Source: Camellia lanceoleosa | Lineage: Eukaryota; Streptophyta; Magnoliopsida; Ericales; Theaceae | Direction: 5' to 3' | Assembly (NCBI GenBank): GCA_025200525.1 | Contig: CM045763.1 | Location: 155,378,246-155,442,245 of the forward strand | DNA length: 64,000 nucleotides | Shown here: in pieces, positions 33,696-43,586 of the stretch | How the letters are laid out: each line of letters begins with the position of its first letter | Numbering within the stretch: position 1 is the stretch's first letter | The notes under the pieces: generated by a model | The model's input: only the letters and a program-made list of their open reading frames with translations | What the model was told of the DNA's origin: nothing | Database searches by the model: none | Program-made: the position numbers and the translations under genes

Positions 33696-36600
33696 TGTAG
33701 CTCTACTTTTCATGCCCCCTTTCAAAATACGAATAATCCCTACAGTATCGGACTCCCGCGGTTCTAAATCTGATTCCACAAGTGCAATGTGAAATAGATA
33801 AACACCAAAGAGTCCCAATCCAGAAAATCTTTTGGAAAATCAATTTTAAATCAAATTGCCAAAAATGGACTATTTTCTAGATACAAAGTCGCCACCTAAA
33901 TATTTTTTTTTTGGAAAAATTTAGGAAACCCATGACTCGTGCCAAAGGCCACATGTCTGTCATCATCACCAAGATTGTCTTGGCTCGGGAACTTAGGTAT
34001 GAGAGAAGAAGGTCATGAATTGAGCACCCCCGCTCGCCCAATTAAAGATTGGCCTCTACTAATCATGATATGAATCTTATGTACATTATATGTTCTTGTT
34101 TCAGTTATTAGGCTAGAGTTACCATGTGATGCGCACACACACAAGTATAGACTAACTTGCGAAAATTGGAACATTTGATTTCATGTTTGTTTTCAAAATT
34201 ATTTCAAATATGTACCACTCGAAAAAGTGATCGCATATAAACATTACTCAAATTATTCCAATTCAAGCAATTAGCCTTCACCCACAAGCATTCAAGCAAT
34301 TTATCAATTAAGCACTTAGCCTTATGACAAGCATGCTAGACATGGCAACAATCACATGCATGCAATATGCTAAAGCGAGTAAAGGCTCACCTAGTACTCC
34401 AAGCCAAAAAGATGAAAGAGTTAGAATAATGCATGATCCTAACTTATGCAATATGACCAATGCAAGGCATGCGATATCCAATCTAAATAGGCTCGGCTAC
34501 TAATATGACATATGAATCAATTAAATAGTGTGCAGTCTAAGCAAGTATTCAAAGAAGTGTTAAACTAACAATGCAAGTTAGAATGATGAACCGAGCCTCG
34601 ATGCATACAATACAAGTGGATGCAAACATGAAGTATGTTAAACAAAACATGATGTCCCCAAACTAACCATCATAAGCAGTTAAATAAAAGGGAGAAAGAC
34701 GTGGGGTTGGAAGACATGCACATTATTATAACATTGTGCTCTCATGAAGGAGAGTCGAATAAACTAACTAGCTATTTAATTAAAGCTAAGCTAATTAACT
34801 ATTACAAAATGAAATGAATAAAAACCTAACCTACTTAACTAATTATTACAGCAAATTAATTAACTATTCTAGCTAACGAATTATTACAAGACAAAATTAA
34901 ACAACTAGTTTAACTAACTAATTAATTACAACACTTTACAAAATTAACTAGCTACAACTAATTAGGTACAACATGAAGTAATTAAATTAACTACTCTAAT
35001 TACTCCTCCTCGGGAAATGGGGGATGCTCATGCATGCACAGACTTTCCACCCGAAAAAGGCTACTATTTCTATTGCTGAATGCCTCTGTTGCACACTAGA
35101 ACACTTGCATTGATTTCCACCTTCAGACCAACTATGTTCTGCCTTAGAAACACACTACTTGATTTTGCACTGGTGGCTGGTAGGGGGCCTATCGTCCACT
35201 AATGACAGAACTTCTCTGCTGCAATAGAGAGCAAACAGAGTAGAGACAGGGTATTCTCAAGGGTTTGTTTGCAGAATTTACCCCTCATTCATTTGAACAA
35301 TTCAAAGGAGTTGTAAGACTTGATTCACAAACCATTAATCTATGCAATTTCATTGCATGATGGCCTATGAACCAAAGTGTGCAAGTTTAATAAATGCAAC
35401 AAAACAAGACTCAAAACCACCTCTTTATCATAAAAGATCATGGGAAGTAGTTGACAATGAATCTTGAACTGTTTTCATCACTAATGAGTACGAAACAACT
35501 CAAGACTCAAGGGTTCAATTAACGTCCGATTGAACCCAAAACAAGTTATTGCACCTTTTTTAGCCTCAATTTTATAACTTCATTTTAGATTGTCATCTAT
35601 TCTTTATTCAATTGAGTCCAAAGGTGAATTCAAGTCCTCTAATGGAAAGAGGGCTCAAACCAAGTGTTGCTTTAGGCATGAAATAGACATCATACCGTTG
35701 GTAATGAACTGCCAAAAGGGATTAAACCATTAAGCATGGCATCTCAATCTCATGCTTAAACAAACAAGTAGTTTGAAACCACTTTCAAAGAAAAACAAAA
35801 GCCAAGAAATGAGGGAGGTTGCAGAGGTGATTAAGAGTGATCACAAGTATGGAAAGCCATAAATAAATGCAATCAACTCAAATAAGGTGGTGTCTAAGGC
35901 CTAAAACACCAAGCTTATGAGGACAATTACACTATAAACATGCAATACAAAGCTCAAATGCAACCTACACTTACAAATATTCCCAAAACAGTCTTAAATA
36001 AGTCATAAAACATGCTGGAATTAAGATAAAAATAGCTAAAATAATAAGCTAAAACATGGATCATGCTAGGCTAGTAAGCAAAACACAAGGAGGGGAGGCT
36101 AACCACTCCAATTTTGGACTTCAAAACATAATTTTAGCCACTAAAATAACTCTGAAAATCAGTGTTTAAAAGCTCAAAAAAAGATAGTGCAAATGTGGGA
36201 AACATAAGGGAAAAGGCCTTGAGAGAAAGGTGTAAAGAAGGGTGAACCATCCCTGAACCTTTATTAGCCTTAAAACCCAAGTTTCAGCCCAAAAATACAG
36301 AGTTTTTACAGCCCAAAAACAGTTGGACAATAGCAAGAAAAAGAGTAAATAAAGCAAGCAAGGAGGCAAAGCCTTATATCTCTTGAAGAGGAGATCAATT
36401 CCAAGCAACAAAACAAGACAAACACACCCTCAAAGCTCAAACAAGGCTCAAAGATAGCTCAGCTCAAATATGGAGAGGTTTGGTTAAGAGTGTACAGGCA
36501 AAGGTGTAGAAATTTGCAAGAGAGATAGAATTATAAAGAGAGGAAAAATTTTGCTCCAAAATTTTTCTAACCTCAAAATATGAGAGGGAGGCCCTCTATA

Positions 36601-37002
36601 TATAGACAAACATGAAATTCCCTCAAAAACATCCAACCATACATGTGGGAGTAGATGCAAGCATCTGTGCAAACAGTTGGCACAGTTGTCACAAAATATC
36701 TGTAAAAGACATTGGTGGCCGGCCGACCATCCCTAGTGGCCGTCAAGGCACATCAGTGGCTGACAACCAAGAGTGATGGCCAGTAGCCCAAAGCAGTGGC
36801 CAGCAGGCCACCAAGGGTTCCAAGCTTAAAAATCCAAGGTTTGGGTCCAAAACAAAGGCAACAAGGGTGTAGGGTTTGAAAGGCACAAAGCTGCGGCATT
36901 CTGCTGAGGACTTCAAGCACTTGACAAGCATATGCACTCACCATTAGGTGTGCAAATGATGACGTCCAAGTCGTAAGGGCCATAAAAAATGGGGTGTCTA
37001 CA
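33696..37002 (-). mobile_element. Ogre-like solo LTR (3.3 kb)
   Basis: On the minus strand it starts TGTAGACACCCCATTTTT at 37002 and ends at 33696 (CTACA). The flanks are AGAGT (33691-33695) and ACAGT (37003-37007), a 4/5 target duplication; joining the flanks restores the Tekay LTR sequence. The interior has family landmarks: the reverse complement of GGGGGTGCTCA at about 34020, a TATA box near 36600 and a GGCCG cluster at 36715-36790. No gag or pol. Confidence 0.88.
36594..36606 (-). promoter_or_regulatory. Probable LTR TATA box
   Basis: On the minus strand the sequence is TCTATATATAGAGGG, followed by the GGCCTCCCTCTC leader block also seen after the TATA box at 44212. The position relative to the LTR start (about 400 bp) fits the other two LTRs. 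Confidence 0.6.
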
Positions 37003-38595
37003 ACAGTACATGAGATTTAGAAGAGATATAAGTACAATGTGCGTATACAATGCCTGTGACAAAGCATTCACATTTTTAACAGTCATAAAGTACCTTGTTC
37101 ATGTCTTATTCCATTTTCCTTCAATTCATTTCAATCCATGAGCCAATTTCATTATCTTTCAACAACCCAACTGAGACTACAACTCAGTGGTTATCTAATC
37201 AACACAATTAACACACAAACACTTCAATCTACCATTTTACAGAAATTTCATTTGCGGGATCGGCACCCATGTATACACAAGATTTCGGGACTTTCACCCT
37301 GGACCCTCTGGCCAACTTAATTTTCAATGGAGTCCATCCCCTATCTCCTCCCAAATAATGTAGTACATCCCTTTTCTCCTCCGAAATATCATACATATAC
37401 AATGTATTTAAACATAGTCATATTCAATGACAATCAACAATAGATTAGTTTCAATTCACCTAATCCTCATGCATTTTCTACAACAATCATAGCCATCCTC
37501 CACCGACAGCCCAATATAGTTATTTCTAAATAGATATTCAATCTCAAGACAGATAATTTATCCAAAATTTCCGAAAGTGAGAGGTATTACATACTCAACT
37601 CCACCATATATTTTAATATTCGCCCAATTTCATGTTTATGACAAAAATTTCATTTATTTATACAAAATAGATATTATAATCATTTTAGGACAAACTCTTC
37701 TCGTTCCAAATATTAACCCAAGTACCAAAATCAACAATTTTGACACAATACAACCTTGTTTTCAAAATCCAGAACCATTTATTTTTCACTCACCAAAAAC
37801 CCCTCTTTTTTTATTACACACCCAAACCCTAAGTTTGTTCAAACTACTTCCAAATTCCACCATTATTACACAACGACAAATAACTAAGCTAAAGATCATA
37901 TGAAAGTGTAGAAAATCCCTACCTCAAAGAAAGAAGACGAACAAAGCAAGGTTGAAACTCCAAAGAAACTGAAACCCACTTTTTGTTTGGATGAAAAGAG
38001 AGCCAACGACATGCTCTACCTTTTTCTCAAAGGCACTAGGGTGAAGAACCCAATGGATCTAGGTGAAATAGTAGAGATAAGATGAGTTTTAGAGAGAGAA
38101 ACTCAAGATCTAGGGTTTTGGAGAGTTTTAGAGAGAAAAACTCAAGATCTAGGGTTTTGGAGAGTTTTAGAGAGAGAGAGAGAGATGAAAAAGTGATGAA
38201 AAAGGTCATCTTCATGGACTGTTATACACGCAGTCTACTCGAGCTTGGAAATTGACGCTCGAGCGTCAAATACACTCTTCCAGCATTTGCGAGTCTACAA
38301 GAAAAAAATTGAGATTTTGCAAATCCCGCTCGTGCGTAAGAATGGCTGCTCGAGCGGAGGAGAAAAAATGCAAAGCCCGCTCGAGCGCAAGAATGGCCAC
38401 TCGAGCAGAGGAGTAAAAATCTAGGCAACATAGGTTTAGAAAATCAAGCAACCAACTTGTTCCAAACACACAACTACAATCAAAATGACTAATCCAAGGA
38501 ACAACTAGGGTAATAAGAGATGGACAACAATATTGAACCATGAGACCCTAGTTTGGAACATAATAAAATATTTCATCAAAACCGGAGTTGCTATA
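37003..38595 (-). repeat. 5' LTR of Tekay copy 2, distal piece
   Basis: Collinear with 26220-27836. It contains the CTCGAG array at 38235-38410 and a GA-rich microsatellite at 38168-38185. It ends GCTATA at 38595, followed by the target duplication TTTCT. Differences from the 3' LTR are mostly C/T and G/A. Confidence 0.88.
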
Positions 38596-38600
38596 TTTCT

Positions 38601-39694
38601 TCTTTTTTTAATTTTGGTTACAGACTAATCTTATCCTTTCTGTGTTGGTAAATTTTCAAAAATAAAATTAGTTTGTTTTTTGGTAATTTCAAAAACTTTT
38701 CTTATTTTTTTCATAAAAACTCTTTTAAGTTTTATACGTTGTCCCACATCTAAAACATGAAAGAAATATATTGAGATAATAAACACTCATGAAATATTCA
38801 TTGCAATAAGAAATTAGTGTTAATGCTTATACTATTTACCAAATCTACTTATACTGAAGGTTAGCATGGGACTAGTTAGACTACATGCTAAAGTCTGTTC
38901 TCAGCTAGTTAACCTTAAATGGGAAGGTTACCATGGGTTACCATCGGAGCTTAAACCTTATGGAGCTACTCAGGTTGTCATTGTCGGGACCCACTACCAT
39001 ATACCATATAACCCTCAGCTTATCATTGTCAGTACCCACTACCATACATTCGCACCACGTTAAATAGCTTATCATTTCATTCAGTAGTCATAGGAAAATT
39101 TAATTTAATTTTTTTTTATATATACTTGTGAAGATGAAGTCAGTCCCATTAACAATGCAATTGGAGACTGTTGTGAGGGAACTTTTGGTGACATTCATTG
39201 TCAGACCAAATTGGGCTCTGAAATATTCGAACACCTCTTTGTGCGAGGCCAGAATTTCAATCACAAAATTGCGATTAAGATGTTCTTCTTTATGCTGCTC
39301 CTGGTCGTTCTATATTCTACGTAAGATACATAAATCCCTTTTGTTTTCTGTTTCAGATTGAAATTAGAGTTCACTAATCTTCTTTTATATATATTGACAT
39401 ATCTATTTAACAAGACCATTTTACTCAAGTGACAAAAAATACACATATAGTGTGTTAGATCACATCTTGCCTTTAATATTATTATTATTATTTTTTTCAA
39501 GTTGTATATGCATCGCATGTGCAAACCACTAGTTGGATTTTGACTCACTTTACTAAAAAATTGTGCCCATATTGGATTTGGGAAAGGTTTTTGAGAGTTC
39601 AAAATTTTTTGATAAATTTAATATGTTTTAAGTGTATTTAGATTGAGTTGATCTAAAAACTTTTAAAAAATAAAAATATATATATACATATTTC
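38601..39694. other. Intergenic DNA between Tekay copy 2 and the Tat element
   Basis: AT-rich single-copy-looking sequence with a short direct repeat at about 38955-39045 (ATTGTCRGKACCCACTACCA twice, about 45 bp apart), one possible exon (39127-39324) and copy B of the left-edge repeat. No complete gene seen. Confidence 0.6.
39127..39324 (+). pseudogene. Possible 3' exon of an unidentified Cys-containing secreted or anchored protein
   Basis: A 65-codon frame ending TAA reads CEDEVSPINNAIGDCCEGTF, GDIHCQTKLGSEIFEHLF, then a hydrophobic tail FFFMLLLVVLYST. The paired cysteines and hydrophobic C-terminus look protein-like in an AT-rich setting. There is no methionine in this frame upstream of the cysteines, so it would be a terminal exon. 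I do not recognise the family, and there is a possible GTAAG donor at the end instead of a stop. Confidence 0.3.
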
Positions 39695-39699
39695 TATAT
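39396..39699 (+). repeat. Dispersed repeat, copy B
   Basis: Homologous to 1-310 in the same orientation and cut at 39699 by the Tat-element insertion. Its continuation is not in the window. Confidence 0.7.
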
Positions 39700-40147
39700 T
39701 GTGGGGGCCGAATATTGGGAGACGTAAAGAGGCCGAATAATTTTGACCTGGAGAGTCGAAATATATACATCGCGTTCAGCCCCGTCTTACATATTTAAAT
39801 CCTACCTTATTCGGCCAAATAGCCGGTTGAGTAAGGGGCCGAGTGGAAAGCAACTTGCAACAAAAGGAGCCGAGTAAATAATTATATGAAGAATTGAAAG
39901 TGGGCCCAGCCCCAAGGCCTAAGAAAGAAAAGATATAAATAGAAGAACATCAGCAAGAAAGAGGTATGTCAGAACTAGCACGCTTAATTTAAAATACAGG
40001 CAATCGAGAGAGTATATACTGACTTGTCCGTCGAAGTGCTAATTCCGGCACCCCCGACCAGAGTGTTCATTCTTTTTCAGGTTACCAGCTAAGGATCTCG
40101 AGTGCCCCATTGGATCCAAAGAGTATTTTCAGAACTACTTCCCCATA
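39700..40147 (+). repeat. 5' LTR of the Tat-lineage element
   Basis: Begins TGTGGGGGCCGAATATT and ends CTTCCCCATA. The copy at 59684-60080 ends CTTCCCCACA, so the terminal CA has mutated to TA here. Shared blocks with that copy: GACTTGTCCG, AGTGCTAATTCCG, AAAGAGTATTT and ACTTCCCCA. A TATA box candidate (TATAAATA) is at 39934-39941 and matches TATAAATA in the other LTR. Confidence 0.85.
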
Positions 40148-40168
40148 ATTGGCGTCGTCTGTGGGAAT
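40148..40168 (+). promoter_or_regulatory. Primer-binding site (Tat lineage)
   Basis: TTGGCGTCGTCTGTGGGA follows the LTR end by one base. It is one change away from the TTGGCGCCGTCTGTGGGA form I know from RIRE2-like elements. I am not certain of the exact tRNA. Confidence 0.7.
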
Positions 40169-40182
40169 ACTCAAGCACATCC

Positions 40183-41630
40183 ATGGCGGGCGTGACAGAA
40201 GATCCTTCAACAATCGCTGTCGACCCTACGCCGCAAGATGAAACCACTCCAAGCAATATGCTTGGGCTAGAGAACATTATCGCAAGAAGGGCCTTGAACT
40301 TCGATTCACCCTCGACATCAGCACATGAGGTAATGCAAGCGATTATGGAGCAAGCAAAGCAAAATGAACAGAGGTTGGAGAACATGATCGCTGAGAATGA
40401 ACGTCTTCGTCAGGATTTGTCCTTGGAAGTGGCGAAGTCCAAACAAGCTGTGCGTCAAGATCCGGAACAACCGCTGAGGGCAGGTGGTCGACGACCTCGA
40501 GCTTGACAACAAGACATTGACAGTAACTCTGATTCATTATCCCCGGAGCCCAAAAAGAAGGGTCGACTCGAAGTTACCAGTTTCTCTAAAGAGAGTGTGC
40601 GTATAAGGCATAAGCGAAGAAGAAACTGTTCAGACGAAGAAGACCAGCATGATCCCTTTGTATGACGGATTGCTAGGGCCGTGCTACCCAAAAAGTTCAA
40701 AGCACCATCCTTTACCTTGTACGACGACAAATCAGACCCCACCGATCACATCTGCTATTACAAGCAAGCCATGACGCTCCATGCAGACGACGAGGCTCTC
40801 ATGTGTCGAATATTTTCGAGTAGTTTGGGACCATTGGCTATTAGGTGGTATTACAAACTAGAGCCAGCTTCAATCAAAAGCTTCCACTAACTCAAAAAAT
40901 CCTTCAGGGCAAGGTTCATCATCAACGAGGTCCAGCCGAAACAAGCCGACTCTCTCTGGACAATGCAGATCCAGCCGGGAGAAACCTTACGAGCGTATTC
41001 GGCGTGCTATTGGGAATGCTTTTATCTTGTCGATGATGCTTGCAATGACTCTATGGACATAACCGCCTTTAAAATGGGTTTACATCTTGATAATGCTCTC
41101 CGCAGTTCCTTGACTAGAAGACCTCTCAAAATAGTCTGGTCGTTGATGAAGAAAGTTGAGGAATACTGCAAAGTGGAAGATAACGCCTTGTGGGTTAAAG
41201 TCGGAAACATGACCAACAAGACGACCCCTTCTAAAATTGCTCAGCCTTGAAATTCTATACCATCTCAGAGCCCTGAACCACGATATCGGGCTAAACGAGA
41301 CAAGAGATGGGATTCTCGCCGATCAAGTGACCAATGCTCCCACCGAGCTAATGAATAATTGGAAGTCGATAGCAGGCGCCAAGGCGCGTAGACAAGAAAT
41401 ATACTGAGTTATCAGAGCCGATCAACGCGGTTATGTCCAAAGTCCAACACCTTCCGTTCTTCAAATAGCCGTCCAAAATGGTGGGACCTTTCGACACGAG
41501 AAGACGGGATAGGTAGTGCGAGTATCACAAGGACCACGACCATGATACTGAGAGTTGTTATGCATTAAAGGATCACCTGGAGGAATTGGTACAAGATGGT
41601 TGGCTACAACAGTACATCCGAAAAGGCAAC
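40183..41630 (+). pseudogene. Gag, degenerate (Tat lineage)
   Basis: An N-terminal frame begins MAGVTEDPSTIAVDPTPQ at 40183 and includes a coiled-coil-like part (IMEQAKQNEQRLENMIAENE). A TGA stops it at 40504. The capsid part continues at 40681-41250: LPKKFKAPSFTLYDDKSDPT, WYYKLEPASI, then GETLRAYSACYWECFY, with a stop at 40888 and frame changes. The pattern (F..P....YDG..DP..H) is the retrotransposon-gag domain. The zinc-knuckle part at 41250-41600 is unrecognisable. Confidence 0.78.
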
Positions 41631-42059
41631 TCAACCAAAGCAATAACCTTACGGCAAGACTCACCTCCACTCAGCGTGATCCACATGGTATATAGCCTGC
41701 TAATGTTATCCATTGTGCATACAATTCAGTCGAATCCTGACCCTCAAAATCAAATCACTCCGGCTAAATGGCCCCCTGAAGCTACGAGCATTGCTTTCGA
41801 TGATTCAGATTTGGCCGGAGTGACAATTCCCCACATCGATCCATTGGTAATCGAGTTACGCGTAAACCGATTCACCATTGAGTGTGTACTCATTGATCCG
41901 GAGAGCACATCAGAAGTTATGTATTACAAGACATTGACCAAACTCGGCTTCTCCGAATCAGACCTTTCTCTAGCTTCTTATCCATTATTCGGTTTCAACG
42001 CCAATCCAGAATACCCGTTGGGAAAAATCACACTACCCGTTCGAGCAGGCTCCTGAACA
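41631..42059 (+). pseudogene. Aspartic protease region, degenerate (Tat lineage)
   Basis: The 41586-42056 frame contains ECVLIDPESTSEVMYYKTLT and LPVRAGS. The usual Tat form at this point is L-I/V-D-P/T-G-S-S; here Gly is Glu, which should abolish the active-site loop. A TGA at 42054 separates it from RT. Confidence 0.7.
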
Positions 42060-43166
42060 ATGGATGTGGAATTCTTGGTCGTCAAGCTGCCATCGCCGTC
42101 TAATCTCATCATGGGACGAACTTGGTTGTATACTATGCAGGCCGTACCAAGCACTTATCATCAGCTGCTACGCTTCTCGACAGAGCGCGGCATTGAGCAA
42201 ATCCTTGGCTTCCAGAAATCAGCACAAGCATGTTATCTCCTTGCTGGAAAGACGCCAAAAGAGTTGCAAGTGAATTCTATTGAGGTGCTGGATCGAGAGA
42301 GCCTCAATGATGTTAGGCGGCTCCCAAGTGAAAAGGCCACGGAAGCCCTGGATCAAGTTGAAATTGACAGAAACCCAGACAGGTTCTTCATGGTTGGCGT
42401 TTCCCTGAATCAAGTCGACAGGCAGCAGCTGATTTCCTTCCTCCTCAGCAACCTTGATATATTTACGTGGACTCCATATGAGATGCCGGCTGTAGATCCG
42501 TCTGTTTCACAGCACCGTTTAAATGTTGACCCTAAATGCAAGCCAATTATTCAGAAAAGCCAACGGTCAGCCACAGAGCACATTGTCGCCGTTGTTGAAG
42601 AGATTGACCGGTTGCTTAACGTCGAGGCAATCAGGGAAGTGACCTACCCTACCTGGCTCTCTAATACCATGGTTGTGAAGAAAAAAAATGGGACTTGGCA
42701 AGTGTGCGTTGATTTCACAGACCTAAACAAAGCCTGCCCCAAGGATTGTTTTCCCCTCTCCAGAATAGACCAGCTTGTAGATGCGACGACACGCCATCAG
42801 CGTATGAGCTTCCTCGATGCTTACAGAGGCTACTATCAAATTGCCATGCATCCGGAGGACCAAGACAAAACTGCATTCCTCACCCTAAGAGGAACCTATT
42901 GCTATAAGGTTATGCCTTTCAGGCTGAAGAATGGAGGGGCAACTGACCAAAGACTAGTTACTGCCATGTTCAAAGAGCAGCTCGACCGCACTATGGAAGT
43001 GTACATTGACTACATGGTGGTCAAATCCAAAGAAGGGCAAACTCATCTGGCCGATCTGGAAGAGACATTCGGCATTCTACGCAAATACAAAATGAAGCTG
43101 AAAGCTTCCAAATGTGCATGTGGGATCGGCTTTGGCAAATTCTTGGGTTATATTATCAACCACTGA
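42060..43166 (+). pseudogene. Reverse transcriptase with YIDD to YIDY change (Tat lineage)
   Basis: A 368-codon frame spans the protease-RT linker (LIMGRTWLYTMQAVPSTYHQ) and RT: SQHRLNVDPKCKPIIQK, WQVCVDFTDLNKACPKD, MSFLDAYRGYYQIAMHPEDQ, KVMPFRLKN, then VYIDYMVVKS near residue 318. The catalytic box is normally Y-I/V-D-D, so the second Asp is Tyr (GAC to TAC). Also FGLKNAGATYQR has become FRLKNGGATDQR. The frame is long, so the copy is fairly young, but the enzyme is dead. It ends TGA at 43164. Confidence 0.85.
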
Positions 43167-43586
43167 GGAATCGAAGCCAACCCAAGGCAAATCATAGCAA
43201 TCTTGGAGCTCGGCTCCCCTCGTTCAGTCAAAGAGGTTCAAAAGTTGATGGGGATGGCCGCCGCACTCAACAGGTTCATCACTTGGTCCACAGATCATTG
43301 CCGACAATTCTTTTACACTCTACGGCAGGGCAAGGCTTTTGAATCGACCTCTGAGTGCGAAGCCACTTTCAACGGCCTCAAGACATACCTTCGATCAGTT
43401 CCACTCTTGACAACACCTTCGGTAGGCAACCTGCTCAATTTGTATCTAGCGGTTTCCGATCGAGCCGTCAGTGCCGTACTGATAAAGGAAGAGCTGGGGG
43501 AGCAGCGGCCAGTGTATTATGCGAGCAAGGCAATGGTTGACGCTAAAACATGCTACCTTCCATTAGAAAAACTCATTCTGGCCCTC
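43167..43586 (+). pseudogene. RNase H start, truncated by insertion (Tat lineage)
   Basis: After the RT stop the frame continues EANPRQIIAILEL and then 43203-43586: LGSPRSVKEVQKLMGMAAAL, NRFITWSTDHCRQFF, VSAVLIKEELGEQRPVYYAS, LPLEKLILAL. The domain ends abruptly at 43586, where TGTAGACACCCC of the Ogre-like LTR begins. The last five bases before the insert, CCCTC, are the target site. Confidence 0.85.

Larger units (their letters stand above)
14691..38595 (-). mobile_element. Second Tekay/Del-like Ty3/Gypsy element, both LTRs split by later insertions
   Basis: The element is bounded by TTTCT at 14686-14690 and 38596-38600. On the minus strand: 5' LTR 38595-33275 (interrupted by a solo LTR at 33696-37002), intact Met-tRNA primer site, gag, protease, RT, RNase H, integrase, polypurine tract at 27837, and 3' LTR 27836-14691 (interrupted by a CACTA element at 14943-26087). 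Removing insertions, the LTRs are about 2,009 and 1,998 bp and the element about 9.4 kb. It shares its termini, palindrome array and 3' UTR repeats with copy 1. Coding regions are broken, but less damaged at some active sites. Confidence 0.9.
39700..43586 (+). mobile_element. Tat-lineage Ty3/Gypsy element (RIRE2-like), 5' half
   Basis: A 448-bp LTR, a TTGGCGTCGTCTGTGGGA primer site, then gag, protease, RT and the start of RNase H on the plus strand. The LTR also occurs, minus strand, at 59684-60080, so the family is present twice. RT contains the CVDFTDLNKACPKD motif typical of the Tat lineage. At 43586 the RNase H frame is cut by an Ogre-like element; the rest (integrase, 3' LTR) is not within the window. 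The upstream flank TATAT is the presumed duplication. Numerous stops make it non-functional. Confidence 0.85.

Noticed and set aside
33696..37002. Insert in the Tekay 5' LTR as a full Ogre-like element
   Set aside because: Only LTR sequence is present between the near-duplicate flanks, with no primer site, gag or pol, so it is a solo LTR.
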